Shown here piece by piece: positions 1 to 10,956 of a stretch of 58,875 bases of DNA. The translations under genes and the position numbers were made by a program. A model generated the notes under the pieces. It was not told where the DNA came from. It searched no databases and saw only the letters and a program-made list of their open reading frames with translations. The stretch covers positions 1 through 58,875 of the forward strand of contig JAQGNH010000444.1 in assembly GCA_028291945.1 (NCBI GenBank). Reading direction: 5' to 3'. How positions within the stretch are numbered: the first letter of the stretch is position 1; each line of letters begins with the position of its first letter. The stretch comes from Betaproteobacteria bacterium (GTDB lineage Bacteria > Pseudomonadota > Gammaproteobacteria > Burkholderiales > SG8-41).

Positions 1-619
1 CGCGCAGAGCTTCGTTGAGCTGGTCGAGCGACTCGACTTCGATCTGGATCCACACACCTTCAGGGGCGACGCGGCGCGCTTGTGCAAGAGCGCGCGTGAC
101 ACCCCCGGCGGCTGTAATGTGGTTCTCTTTGATCAGCATGCCATCGTAGAGACCCAGACGGTGATTCACGCCGCCGCCGATGCGTACTGCATATTTCTGG
201 GCGAGTCTCAATCCAGGCAGCGTTTTACGCGTGTCGACGATTGCAGCCCGCGTGCCTCTAACCGTTTCGACGTAACGGCGCGTGAGCGTAGCCACTGCTG
301 ACAAGGTCTGGAGAAAGTTGAGACTCGTGCGCTCGCCCGTGAGCAGCGCCCGGCCATCACCCGCGATTTCGCACAAGTGCGTACCTCCCTCGACGTTTTG
401 GCCTTCGGCAACCAACCAGGTGATCTGAGCCGCGGGATCGAGCTTGTGAAAGCAGGCGGTAAACCACGGCTGGCCGCACACGACCGCTGTGCTGCGGCAG
501 ACCACGCTTGCGTGAGCGCTCTTGCGCTCGGGTGTCAGGCGCGCTGTCCAGTCTCCCGCGCCGATATCTTCGGCGAGCGCATCATTTACGTTGCGCTCGA
601 TTTCGGTTGCCAAGTCCAA
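1..619 (-). CDS. nadC: Nicotinate-nucleotide pyrophosphorylase (carboxylating), C-terminus cut by window edge
   Basis: Quinolinate phosphoribosyltransferase of de novo NAD synthesis: quinolinate + PRPP to nicotinate mononucleotide, CO2 and PPi, cytosolic. About 206 residues lie in the window; the family is usually near 280, so roughly the last quarter is missing. Seen: an N-terminal 'ALAEDIGAGDWTA' type opening, the central 'LTGERTSLNFLQTLS' segment and the signature DTRKTLPGLR followed by 'GGGVNHR' and 'LIKENH' (usually KDNH), which carry the quinolinate and phosphate ligands. I chose a TTG start at 619 because GGGAG sits 8 nt upstream and no ATG is available in frame; this start is uncertain. 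It is transcribed away from clpB. Confidence 0.93.
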   Translation of the reverse strand, partial: MDLATEIERNVNDALAEDIGAGDWTARLTPERKSAHASVVCRSTAVVCGQPWFTACFHKLDPAAQITWLVAEGQNVEGGTHLCEIAGDGRALLTGERTSLNFLQTLSAVATLTRRYVETVRGTRAAIVDTRKTLPGLRLAQKYAVRIGGGVNHRLGLYDGMLIKENHITAAGGVTRALAQARRVAPEGVWIQIEVESLDQLNEALR

Positions 620-902
620 TGGTTCCGCTCCCGCGTATGTTTGTTTTTGACGGGTGGATTTTAGCGCACGCCCCCAGGGGAACCGAATCGCCTTCGCTGT
701 GTTACCAGAAAGCGGGATTTTCCGAAAGGCCCAGTTCCGCCGCTAAAGCTTCCTTATGTGCCGACATCGGTTTGTCTACAAAACCTTTTAGGCACCGTGT
801 ATGCAACTCCCGAAGGGACGCGTCGATCGCATCATGCCCCATAGCTTCGCGCCCGCGTGACCCATGCCGGCGCGCAGGCGAAGACCCTTTGAAATGTAGG
901 GC
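620..902. other. Intergenic gap between nadC and clpB
   Basis: Gap between two divergent genes. I recognise no RNA gene here. A minus-strand open frame at 702-842 could encode a 46-residue peptide beginning MGHDAIDASLRELH and ending SENPAFW; its composition is protein-like (alternating charged and hydrophobic residues), but it has no convincing ribosome site and matches no family I know. A second CTTTGAAA-like element near 887 precedes the clpB promoter. Confidence 0.35.
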
Positions 903-931
903 CTTGAAAATGCGGTGCCCGGCCCGATTTA
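903..931 (+). promoter_or_regulatory. Heat-shock (sigma32) promoter of clpB
   Basis: CTTGAAA at 903-909, a 13-nt spacer, then CCCGATTTA at 923-931. This is close to the sigma32 consensus CTTGAAA-N13-15-CCCCATNT, with one mismatch in the -10 block. It ends 32 nt before the clpB ATG, which leaves room for a short leader and the GAGAGGAA ribosome site. Element and spacing are directly visible; use by RpoH is inferred from the consensus and from known control of clpB. Confidence 0.8.
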
Positions 932-963
932 GGCTAAGGTAGCTCGAGAAATGAGAGGAAACT

Positions 964-3558
<2,595 letters not shown>

Positions 3559-3575
3559 GGAAAGTGGCCAATTAC

Positions 3576-3599
3576 GAAGTGATGAAGTGACGCAGTGAT
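3576..3599. repeat. Short tandem repeat, 8-nt period
   Basis: Three consecutive near-copies of an 8-nt unit, GAAGTGAT / GAAGTGAC / GCAGTGAT, with a decayed fourth (CGTGCGAT) to 3607. The array lies just after the clpB stop, between convergent genes. It is too short to be a CRISPR; slippage-generated microsatellite is the likely origin. Confidence 0.6.
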
Positions 3600-3663
3600 C
3601 GTGCGATGTGGAGTCTCGTTGTGTAGATCCTGCTGGTGCGTAGTCATCCCATCGCCCGCCAGC

Positions 3664-4806
3664 TTACAGCCGTAACGGCTGGCCATAACCCGTGAGCTCG
3701 AGGTATCCTCGGCCCACGGGTTTTTTTTCGTGTGTAGCGCGCACCGCGCCTTCCCAGTACACGGCACCCACCGACGCACGTGTGTCGCTTTCCTGATCGT
3801 CCATCAGCGGCTCTATCATGAGCTCGATGGGCCCCGCGCGTACGCGCCACGCCACAGGGTAGCTCGTGCCGGTCCGCGGCGAGCGCCACAGGCGCACTGG
3901 AAGAAACTCGACGCCAGACGGTTCAAACGCGTGCCGAACGCCGCGTGCGTCTCTGAACGCACCGCCAGCCCAGAAGGTTGCACCGGCAGCGTCTCGCATG
4001 CGAAAAGCCATGAGCGCGCCGCCATCATCGAGGTTGATGCCGATCCAGTCCCATCCGGTCGCACGCTCGTCCATGTAGCTCGATGACCATTCGTGATCCA
4101 GCCATGCGCTGCCCCCGACTGAGAATCGTGTACCCGCATGCGCGAGCGCTCCTCCCACTTTCAAATGCGGAATGCTGTAGTAATAGCTCGCCGATTCAGG
4201 GCGGGGGCCTTTCGCGCTCAGGCCGTGCTGACCCTGCAACAAGGGCAGCTGACTCGGCGTGAAGCGTAAGTCGAGGATGAAATCCCGCGCTGCAATCCGT
4301 GCACCATACGCGGCTCCATCCTGCTCCAGAGACCAGTCGTCGATCCACACGTGCGTTCGGCCTTCTTCAGCGCCGGCGAGGCCGAGAGCAACGCGGGCGA
4401 TGCGTTGATCGTTCAACAATGAACCGCGACTCGTGTCGCTGAGCGCTGTATGCGCGATGATGATCTGCCTCGGGGCGAAGGGGCTTGGATTTTCCTCGTC
4501 GATTCCGGTACGCGCGCGAAAAAAAGTGATCTGAAAGCCCATCTGCGCACGTGCTGAGGTTTCCAACCAACCCGTGATGTACCACCATTCAGTGCGGAAT
4601 GCGGGGTGGCTGCCTTCGTCTTGCGGAAAACGCAGCCGGTAACCTGAAACGACCTGCGCGAAGGGCGTAATCCGTGATTCATTATTCGTGATCCGGGGTA
4701 AGGTCTGCTTACGCTCGGCCGAACGCGTGTAGCCGGCGGGTAGGCTCGCGAGCAGCGCGAGCAGACGCCGCCTTGTGCTCAGTTTTGTACGCGAATCCCG
4801 GATCAC
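3664..4806 (-). CDS. AttH/CrtC-like lipocalin-fold secreted protein of an ABC export operon
   Basis: Resembles the AttH / carotenoid 1,2-hydratase (CrtC) N-terminal family, beta-sandwich proteins encoded next to FtsX-type exporters (attEFGH in Vibrio). Known family signatures visible: 'FPQDEGSHPAFRTEWWYITGWL' type opening (about residues 59-80), 'GGSAWLDHEWSS' in the middle, 'GWDWIGINLDDGGALMAFRMR', and the terminal 'GRGYLELTGYG'. A basic, hydrophobic N-terminus (STRRRLLALLASLPA) suggests export. The start is GTG at 4806, 19 nt after the permease stop. Enzymatic activity is unproven; CrtC-type hydration is not implied, since no carotenoid genes are nearby. The N-terminal coding region contains inverted repeat copies. 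Confidence 0.85.
   Translation of the reverse strand: MIRDSRTKLSTRRRLLALLASLPAGYTRSAERKQTLPRITNNESRITPFAQVVSGYRLRFPQDEGSHPAFRTEWWYITGWLETSARAQMGFQITFFRARTGIDEENPSPFAPRQIIIAHTALSDTSRGSLLNDQRIARVALGLAGAEEGRTHVWIDDWSLEQDGAAYGARIAARDFILDLRFTPSQLPLLQGQHGLSAKGPRPESASYYYSIPHLKVGGALAHAGTRFSVGGSAWLDHEWSSSYMDERATGWDWIGINLDDGGALMAFRMRDAAGATFWAGGAFRDARGVRHAFEPSGVEFLPVRLWRSPRTGTSYPVAWRVRAGPIELMIEPLMDDQESDTRASVGAVYWEGAVRATHEKKPVGRGYLELTGYGQPLRL
3687..3728 (+). terminator. Rho-independent terminator of clpB, inside the 3' end of the convergent gene
   Basis: AACCCGTG (3687-3694) pairs perfectly with CACGGGTT (3715-3722), with a second inner CGAGG/CCTCG stem, followed by a run of eight T (3721-3728). The orientation suits plus-strand clpB transcripts. 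The element lies wholly inside the coding region of the minus-strand AttH-like gene, where the same bases encode its KKPVGRGYLEL tail. Confidence 0.85.
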
Positions 4807-4807
4807 G
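4687..4807. repeat. Perfect 11-bp inverted repeat flanking the signal-peptide segment
   Basis: CGTGATCCGGG at 4687-4697 is the exact reverse complement of CCCGGATCACG at 4797-4807. The pair brackets the region coding for the export signal of the AttH-like protein, and the right copy includes its GTG start codon. The left copy sits in a low-complexity stretch of GATTACG/GAATCACG-like units (4666-4697). Confidence 0.65.
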
Positions 4808-4825
4808 GCTCACCCATCAAGGGTT

Positions 4826-7342
4826 TTACCAATCCTCTCGCACTGCCCGGGTCACATCACCGGTCATCGCTCGCCGCGCGCTCAGGACTGCGGTGACACC
4901 GGCCGCAATGACGAGTGCCGCGGCAAGCAGTGCGAGCGCCTGCCACGGTAAATACATGTCCATGCTCCAGTGAAAAGACTGGCGATTGATGACGTGAATG
5001 AGTATCAGACTGATGACCCACCCGAGGGCGAGGCCGACAAGCACACCCAGCCCACCCACCACCAAGCCTTCGCAGCCGAGCATTGCGGCGATCTCCCGCC
5101 GGGTCATGCCGATATGCCTGAGCACGCCGAACTCGCGGCGGCGTGCCAGCGCCTGTGCGCTGAAGCTTGCACTCACGCCGAAGAGGCCGATGACGACCGC
5201 GGCAATTTCCAACACATACGTCACCGCGAAAGTGCGGTCGAAGATCGCGAGCGAGCTCCGCTTGAGCTCGCGCGTCGAAGCGATCTCCAGCCCCTCCGCA
5301 TTGCCGAAAGCAGCGCGCAGGCGAGTTGATACCTCATCGGTCGCGGCGGACGGGTCCAGATAGACGGCAGCTTCGTTCGCGCGCTCATCCCCCGTCAGTG
5401 CGACATAGCGCGTGCGCTCGATCGCGATAGCCCCATTTTGTCGCGCGTAATCGCGCCAGATTCCTGCCACGATGAACGTGTGCTTGGTGTTCGCAATCGG
5501 GATCTCGATAAGAGCGCCCGTTGTGACGCCGAGCAGGTCAGCTGCAACTTCGGAAAGCCATGCCGGCGGCGGACCGCGCGAGGTTACGAGCCGTGTAGCG
5601 CCTTCGAACGGGAGCGCGGGGTGCGACTTACCGGGCGCCAGCGGCCGCGCGAGCAAAGCGACTGGGGGCCGATCGCTGCGCAGGAACACATTCTGAGTTC
5701 GGATGAAAGTGGCGTCACGCACGCCCGCAATGTTCTTGATCAGCGTTTGCTCGCGGGGGGTGAAATAGCCGGTCACGCCGAGGCTTCCTGCGCGCACATA
5801 CAGATCCGCCGGGAGCATCCCGTCCAGCCACGTTGCGAGTGAATCTCGAAACGAGCCGACCATCACGAGCATCGAGACCATGAGGCTGAAGCTCGCGAGT
5901 ATGGCCGCAAGGCTCACGCCCACCTGACGCGGTGTCGCCTGCAGTTGCGCGCTCGCCAGTGCGGCCGGCGGATAGCGGAGCAACGGCAGTCGTGAGAGCA
6001 CGAACTCTGCAAGGCGCGGCATGACGAGAATTGCGCCTGTCAGAAGGAACGCAATGGAGAGATAGCCCCACAGCGGGAGCCCATCCGTTGCCGGCGCCTG
6101 GGACAGCGCCAGCCCGCTTGCGATGAACAGCAAGCCAGGCCACCCTGTGAGGCGTTGCAGCACCGCCTCCTCATCGCCGGCTTTGAGTGCCAGCGCCGGC
6201 GCACGTCGCGCGGCTCCAAGCGCCGGAAGCGCAGCGCCCGTTATGGCGAACGCGACGCCGAGAACAAAGAAAATAAATAGAACGCCTGAATCGAAGCTCA
6301 ATCCAGGGGTCACGGTGCCGAAGTAACCGGCACCGAGGTCACCGCCGAGCCGTTCGACGCCGAACTGCGCCAAGGCACATCCGATAACTACGCCGAGCGC
6401 CGACCCGCACACTCCGATCACAGCGCCTTCGAGCACGATCCAGCGGAATAATCGTGCACGTGTGAGGCCGAGGACGCGAAGCAGGGCAAGCTGCGCCCGG
6501 CGGCGGGTGATCGCGAGGAACTGAGTCGAAAACACGAGGAATGCACCTGTGAAGAGCGTCACCAGCGCCAGCATGTCGAGGTTCGTGCGGTAGGCACGCG
6601 ACAGGCTTGCGCCGCGCTCGGCTTCTGCTTGCGGCGCCGCGATGAGGACACCGGGCGGTATTTCGCGTTCGATTGCCTTTTGAAAGGCGGCGGTCGTCGT
6701 ACCGGGCGCGAGCTTTACATCGATGCGGTGAAGCTGACCCAGCCAACCGAACCGCCATTGAGCATTGGCGACGTCCATCACCGCGAGACGCTGTCGAGTA
6801 GCTCCGGCGGGCAGCAGGGCCGCGATCCGAAACGCGATCGTGTCCACACCGATTTGCATCCGCAGGAGGTCTCCAGCCTTGAGCCCCAAGTGATCCGCTG
6901 CGGCGCGAGAAATGAGCACGGCGTCGGGCTTGAGCAATTCGAATACTGCTTCACGGCTGCCGGCGAGGAGATGCGGTTGAACCTGCGCTGCGCGAAACGG
7001 GTCGAGGCCCAGTATCTTGATGGTTTCTGATCTGCCGGGGAGCTGCACTTCGATTTCCACAGCCGGGCTCGCGGCGCGCACTTCGGGTCTTCGCGCAATG
7101 CGGGCATAGAGCGCTTCGGAAAATCCGGAGCGCGGCCCCCGTATCACGAGGTCCGCTTCGCCGGCGAGCGAGCGCACCGCAAGATCGAACTCGCTCACGG
7201 CACTCGCATTAATGAGATGAACGGCGACCCCCAGTGCGACGCCAAGAGCGATGCCCAAGACGGCAAGGACCAGGCGTCCCGGATGATCTCGCCACGTGCC
7301 CCCCGAAACCGCCTTCAGAAGGGCCCATCGCCCACTGAACAC
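4826..7342 (-). CDS. ABC exporter permease with two FtsX-like domains
   Basis: An 838-residue inner-membrane permease of the MacB/LolCE/FtsX superfamily. Layout: one N-terminal helix (VLAVLGIALGVALGVAVHLI), a periplasmic MacB-like domain to about 240, three helices, a second helical block near 400-440, a second periplasmic domain, and a last three-helix FtsX domain ending in REDW. This is the fused equivalent of AttF-AttG. GTG start (7342) only 2 nt after the stop of the ATPase gene, so translation is probably coupled. With the ATPase it should move a lipidic or peptide-like substrate out of the inner membrane; the substrate is unknown. Confidence 0.93.
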   Translation of the reverse strand: MFSGRWALLKAVSGGTWRDHPGRLVLAVLGIALGVALGVAVHLINASAVSEFDLAVRSLAGEADLVIRGPRSGFSEALYARIARRPEVRAASPAVEIEVQLPGRSETIKILGLDPFRAAQVQPHLLAGSREAVFELLKPDAVLISRAAADHLGLKAGDLLRMQIGVDTIAFRIAALLPAGATRQRLAVMDVANAQWRFGWLGQLHRIDVKLAPGTTTAAFQKAIEREIPPGVLIAAPQAEAERGASLSRAYRTNLDMLALVTLFTGAFLVFSTQFLAITRRRAQLALLRVLGLTRARLFRWIVLEGAVIGVCGSALGVVIGCALAQFGVERLGGDLGAGYFGTVTPGLSFDSGVLFIFFVLGVAFAITGAALPALGAARRAPALALKAGDEEAVLQRLTGWPGLLFIASGLALSQAPATDGLPLWGYLSIAFLLTGAILVMPRLAEFVLSRLPLLRYPPAALASAQLQATPRQVGVSLAAILASFSLMVSMLVMVGSFRDSLATWLDGMLPADLYVRAGSLGVTGYFTPREQTLIKNIAGVRDATFIRTQNVFLRSDRPPVALLARPLAPGKSHPALPFEGATRLVTSRGPPPAWLSEVAADLLGVTTGALIEIPIANTKHTFIVAGIWRDYARQNGAIAIERTRYVALTGDERANEAAVYLDPSAATDEVSTRLRAAFGNAEGLEIASTRELKRSSLAIFDRTFAVTYVLEIAAVVIGLFGVSASFSAQALARRREFGVLRHIGMTRREIAAMLGCEGLVVGGLGVLVGLALGWVISLILIHVINRQSFHWSMDMYLPWQALALLAAALVIAAGVTAVLSARRAMTGDVTRAVREDW

Positions 7343-7344
7343 CG

Positions 7345-8016
7345 TTACAGCGCCTGCATGGTGAGCCCTCGCGCACTGAGAACGTAAACGCGGTCTGCAG
7401 TGCGAGCGGCAGCACTGGAGTGCGTCACGAGCACGCAGGCGCTCGTGTGCTGCCGGACCTGGAATCGCAACAACGAAAGCACCTGGGAAGCGCTTTCCGC
7501 ATCGAGGTTGCCGGTCGGCTCGTCGGCGAGGAGGAGCGCGGGCGCGTGCACGAGCGCACGGGCAATGGCTGCGCGCTGGGCTTCGCCTCCTGATAACGTT
7601 CGAGGATAGTCGCTTGCGAGCGCTGCAAGTCCAACAGCTTCAAGCATCGCACGCGTACGTCGAGTTGCATCCGCCGGCTCCACTCCGATGAGGTCGAGCG
7701 GCAGGCGCACGTTCTGCGCGATCGTGAGATGGGGTAAGAGGTGAAAAGCCTGAAACACAAAACCCATTCGATCTCGCCGAAGCAGTGTGCGGGCAGTATC
7801 GTCGAGCGTAGTAACATCCGTCCCGTCAAAAACGATCTCGCCCGAGTCGGGTGTATCGAGTCCCGCGATGACGTTGAGCAGCGTCGATTTGCCCGAGCCG
7901 GACTCGCCCATGATAGCGACGAACTCACCACGCCCCACATCTAGCGAGACGTCTTGCAGCACCTGGCGCGCGCGCACGTCACCGTAAGCCTTGGTGAGCC
8001 CTTTGATCGTCAGCAC
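7345..8016 (-). CDS. LolD/MacB-type ABC transporter ATPase
   Basis: 223-residue nucleotide-binding subunit of the type VII (mechanotransmission) ABC class. Walker A GESGSGKS near residue 38, Q-loop region 'GFVFQAFHLLPHLT', signature LSGGEAQRAAIARAL, Walker B LLLADEPTGNLD and a switch histidine in LVTHS. The GFVFQ...LLPHLT wording is characteristic of LolD/FtsE-like proteins. Start is GTG at 8016, directly after the stop of the hydrolase gene (8019). It powers the permease encoded immediately downstream. Confidence 0.96.
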   Translation of the reverse strand: MLTIKGLTKAYGDVRARQVLQDVSLDVGRGEFVAIMGESGSGKSTLLNVIAGLDTPDSGEIVFDGTDVTTLDDTARTLLRRDRMGFVFQAFHLLPHLTIAQNVRLPLDLIGVEPADATRRTRAMLEAVGLAALASDYPRTLSGGEAQRAAIARALVHAPALLLADEPTGNLDAESASQVLSLLRFQVRQHTSACVLVTHSSAAARTADRVYVLSARGLTMQAL

Positions 8017-8018
8017 GG

Positions 8019-8879
8019 CTAGTCAGGCTTGCTGTCGACGCCGGGTGTGACGCGTTCAGGATTGATGGACTGATCTTCGAGCCTCGCTGCGGAGGCCTGT
8101 GGTTTCTCTGACGGATACCCTAGGTAGCGGCTCGCCCACGCCGCAAGAACCTCAGCGACGTATTCAGCGTCCTCTTTGGAGGTGAGCAGGTGGTCCGCCG
8201 TGTCCAGCGAGACGAAGCTTTTCGGGTGTTTTGCCCCGGCAAAGATATGCGAGGCATTGCTGATGTCGACTATCGTATCGCGCGGCGAATGCATCACGAG
8301 GAGCGCTTTGCCGAGCGCAGCGATTCGCTCGCGCATTCTCTGCGCGTCGAGATCATCCAGAAACTGCTTTTTGATTGTGAACGCGCGGTTCTCGAGCGTA
8401 ACACGCGCTTCACCGCGACGTTCGATTTCTTCTACAGCGGGGCCCAGAAGCTGGCGCACGTGCGCGGGATCTGCGGGCGCAGCGATGGTTGTGACTGCCG
8501 TCGCTTCCGTGATGGCGTGTGCTGCGGCGAGCACGGCCGCACCGCCGAGGCTGTGCCCGATCAAGAGCTTCGGCGCCTCATGCGTCTCACGCAACCATTT
8601 CGCCGCCGCGATGAGGTCCTCGACATTGGAGGAAAAGTTCGTGTTGGCAAATTCGCCTTCACTGCCGCCGAGACCGGTGAAATCGAAGCGCAGCACGGCA
8701 ATACCGCGGAGCCTGAGCGCACGGCTGATGCGAACAGCAGCGAGCGTGTCCTTGGAGCACGTAAAGCAGTGCGCGAAGAGCGTGTATGCCGGCGGCGTTT
8801 CGGAGGGTAAATCGAGGCGCGCCGCCAGGAGTGCGCCATGCGACGCGGGAAATCGGATCATCTGAGTTCGGTCGTTCAT
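8019..8879 (-). CDS. Alpha/beta hydrolase of the type usually fused to OsmC
   Basis: Soluble alpha/beta hydrolase: nucleophile elbow GHSLGG, oxyanion region '[10 protein letters not shown]', '[15 protein letters not shown]', a late Asp in 'MHSPRDTIV' and a His in 'TADHLL' complete a Ser-Asp-His triad. The wording is that of the N-terminal half of bifunctional hydrolase/OsmC proteins, but this protein stops after 286 residues with a short polar tail and no OsmC domain. I start it at ATG 8879 ([10 protein letters not shown]); a longer frame to 8975 would run into the divergent promoter region. First gene of the exporter operon, 2 nt from the ATPase start. Substrate unknown. Confidence 0.88.
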   Translation of the reverse strand: MNDRTQMIRFPASHGALLAARLDLPSETPPAYTLFAHCFTCSKDTLAAVRISRALRLRGIAVLRFDFTGLGGSEGEFANTNFSSNVEDLIAAAKWLRETHEAPKLLIGHSLGGAAVLAAAHAITEATAVTTIAAPADPAHVRQLLGPAVEEIERRGEARVTLENRAFTIKKQFLDDLDAQRMRERIAALGKALLVMHSPRDTIVDISNASHIFAGAKHPKSFVSLDTADHLLTSKEDAEYVAEVLAAWASRYLGYPSEKPQASAARLEDQSINPERVTPGVDSKPD

Positions 8880-8965
8880 AGCGCTTCGCCGTGGCGGCAA
8901 AACATGGCCGGCCGATGCTATTATGCTGCCCGTTTCACGGCCGCTCAACCGAGGAGAAGCACTCA

Positions 8966-9943
8966 ATGCATTCAACGGCTTTACGTTTCTGCTGCGGGGC
9001 TGCCTTGCTCGCCGTATTCGTGTTCGCCTCAGCGCAGGCTCAGAACTACCCGGCGCGTCCCGTGCGCCTCATCGTTCCCTTTTCTCCGGGCGGCGCGGCT
9101 GATGTGCCCGGTCGCATCCTGGCAGACCGACTCACGCACGCGCTGGGCCAGCAGGTGGTCATAGAAAATCGGCCCGGCGCCGGCTCGACGATCGGCGCGG
9201 AAGCCGCGGCCAAGGCACCCCCCGACGGGTATACGCTGTTCATGATCAGCAACACGCATTTCGTGAGCGCGGGCCTCTACAAGAAGCTCTCTTACGACTC
9301 ACTGAATGACTATACGCCGATCACCCAGATCACCAGCGCGCCCAACATATTGATCGTGCATCCATCGCTGCCGGTCCGCAATGTCAGGGACTTGGTCGCG
9401 CTTGCCAGGTCACGCCCCGGCGAAATCAACTATGCATCGTCGGGCAATGGCAGCACGCAGCATCTGACGGGCGCACTGTTCTGCAAAATGGCGGGCATCA
9501 ACATGACTCACATACCGTACCGCGGCAGCGGACCGGTCACAGCGGATTTACTTGCAGGACAAGTGCAGGTTGGATTCCCGGGGATCGCCGGGATGCTTTC
9601 GCACATCAAATCCGGCAAGTTGCGCGCGTTGGGGGTATCGAGCGCCCGGCGCTCGCCTGAACTTCCAGAAGTACCCACGATCGCGGAAGCCGGCATCAAA
9701 GGGTACGAAATGGTGGCATGGTTCGGCATCGCTGCGCCCAAGGGGCTCCCGCGCGACATCCAGGGGAAGCTTCATTCCGAGCTGCTGAAAATCCTGAAAA
9801 CTTCCGACATGCAGAAAAGTATGCGGGTTGTCGGGCAGGAAGTGGCTTACCAGGAGAAGCCTGAACAGTTTTTCGACTTCATGAAAGTCGAAGCCGCCAA
9901 ATGGGCCAAAGTGGTGCAGGAGAGCGGTGCAAAAGTCGAGTAG
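8966..9943 (+). CDS. Bug-family (TctC-like) periplasmic solute-binding protein
   Basis: 325 residues from the ATG at 8966, chosen because GAGGAG lies 9 nt upstream; a longer frame from 8891 lacks this. Signal peptide of about 26 residues ending ASAQAQ, then the family's '[21 protein letters not shown]' opening, '[26 protein letters not shown]', and the '[20 protein letters not shown]' ligand-loop region. Bug proteins bind carboxylates or related small molecules for tripartite tricarboxylate transporters; no TctAB membrane genes are near, so this is an orphan receptor. It shares an 86-bp promoter region with the divergent hydrolase operon and ends at a terminator. Confidence 0.95.
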   Translation: MHSTALRFCCGAALLAVFVFASAQAQNYPARPVRLIVPFSPGGAADVPGRILADRLTHALGQQVVIENRPGAGSTIGAEAAAKAPPDGYTLFMISNTHFVSAGLYKKLSYDSLNDYTPITQITSAPNILIVHPSLPVRNVRDLVALARSRPGEINYASSGNGSTQHLTGALFCKMAGINMTHIPYRGSGPVTADLLAGQVQVGFPGIAGMLSHIKSGKLRALGVSSARRSPELPEVPTIAEAGIKGYEMVAWFGIAAPKGLPRDIQGKLHSELLKILKTSDMQKSMRVVGQEVAYQEKPEQFFDFMKVEAAKWAKVVQESGAKVE

Positions 9944-10018
9944 GCCACGGCACGCGCATTGCTGAGTAACACGTGATCGCCGACCAGTTTGACTTCAAAC
10001 TTAGCTGGCTCAGGGATC

Positions 10019-10050
10019 AGGGCCCGGTGTTCACTCCCGGGCCCTTTTGT
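10019..10050 (+). terminator. Rho-independent terminator after the Bug gene
   Basis: AGGGCCCGG (10019-10027) pairs with CCGGGCCCT (10037-10045) around a 9-nt loop, followed by TTTTGTTT. The T-run suits plus-strand transcripts of the Bug gene ending at 9943. The opposite strand lacks a comparable T-run. Confidence 0.85.
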
Positions 10051-10067
10051 TTGCGGAGCTGTGGCGC

Positions 10068-10952
10068 TCAGGCCGCTGCGGCCACAGGCCACATCTCCGC
10101 AAGACCGTCTGCATCGGTCGCTGTAACCGTCGTGCGTACCATGTGCCGCGCTTGATCGTTCGGCCACGGGCGGCCGCGATGCAGCACCGCGCGGTTGTCC
10201 CACATAATTACGTCGCCGTCGCGCCATCGATGCTGGTACGTGTGTCCCGGTGCAGTGGCGAATGCAATCAAATCCGCAAGCAGACCGGCGGCTGCGTCTT
10301 TCGTCATTCCGTCTATTGCATAGGTATGTGATGCGAGATAAAGCGCACTGTACCCGTTTGCAGGATTGCGCCATCGCAGCCGCCACGATACAGCCGGTAG
10401 AGTTGATTTCTCGCGTTCCGACGCGAGGTGAGGGGCGACCTTCGCGCGTGAGTGCGCGTAGTCGTGCCACGCACAGGCATGCTCAAGCCGGGAGCGCAGA
10501 GATGAAGGCAACCGTTCCCACGCCCGGCGTGTAGAGGCAAACTCGGTTTCGCCTCCGATTGATGGCGTGATACGCGCCGACAGCACTGAGGCGAGCGCCG
10601 GAGGGCTCTTGAAGCAGCTGTCGGTGTGCCACAGCTGGTTCGCTCGCGCCCGCAGGTCTTCCTTATGGCCGGCTGGGACGAGCTCGCCGGTTGCGCGGTC
10701 GAGATTGGTAAGTATGCTGTAGGGCGTCCCTTCGCCGAGCGATGCCGCTTTTGCCACTTCCAGTGGTCCGAAACGGCGGGAATAGGCAGCCTGCAACTCG
10801 TCCGTGACTGCTTGATCGCGGAAGAGCAAAACCGAGTATTCTTCGAAGGCGGCTCTGACGGCTGCGTACGCTGCATCATTCTGCGCAACGTCGGCGAGGC
10901 CGACGCCGCGGACTTCAGCAAAAAATCCGGGACCGAGTTGCCGCACGTCCAT
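10068..10952 (-). CDS. TauD/TfdA-family Fe(II)/2-oxoglutarate dioxygenase
   Basis: 294-residue non-haem iron dioxygenase. The HxD half of the iron triad is in 'QLWHTDSCF' and the distal His in 'VLHRGRPW'; the downstream Arg of 'ARHMVRTTV' would hold 2-oxoglutarate. The opening 'VRGVGLADV...VLLFRDQAVTDE' is typical for TauD/TfdA proteins, which hydroxylate taurine, 2,4-D or other acids and thereby cleave them. Substrate cannot be told. It lies 4 nt downstream of the class II aldolase gene stop, so the two are probably one transcript. Confidence 0.92.
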   Translation of the reverse strand: MDVRQLGPGFFAEVRGVGLADVAQNDAAYAAVRAAFEEYSVLLFRDQAVTDELQAAYSRRFGPLEVAKAASLGEGTPYSILTNLDRATGELVPAGHKEDLRARANQLWHTDSCFKSPPALASVLSARITPSIGGETEFASTRRAWERLPSSLRSRLEHACAWHDYAHSRAKVAPHLASEREKSTLPAVSWRLRWRNPANGYSALYLASHTYAIDGMTKDAAAGLLADLIAFATAPGHTYQHRWRDGDVIMWDNRAVLHRGRPWPNDQARHMVRTTVTATDADGLAEMWPVAAAA

Positions 10953-10956
10953 AATG

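Noticed and set aside
3664-4806. Carotenoid 1,2-hydratase (CrtC) annotation
   Set aside because: No carotenoid genes nearby; operon context with an FtsX-type exporter fits AttH better.
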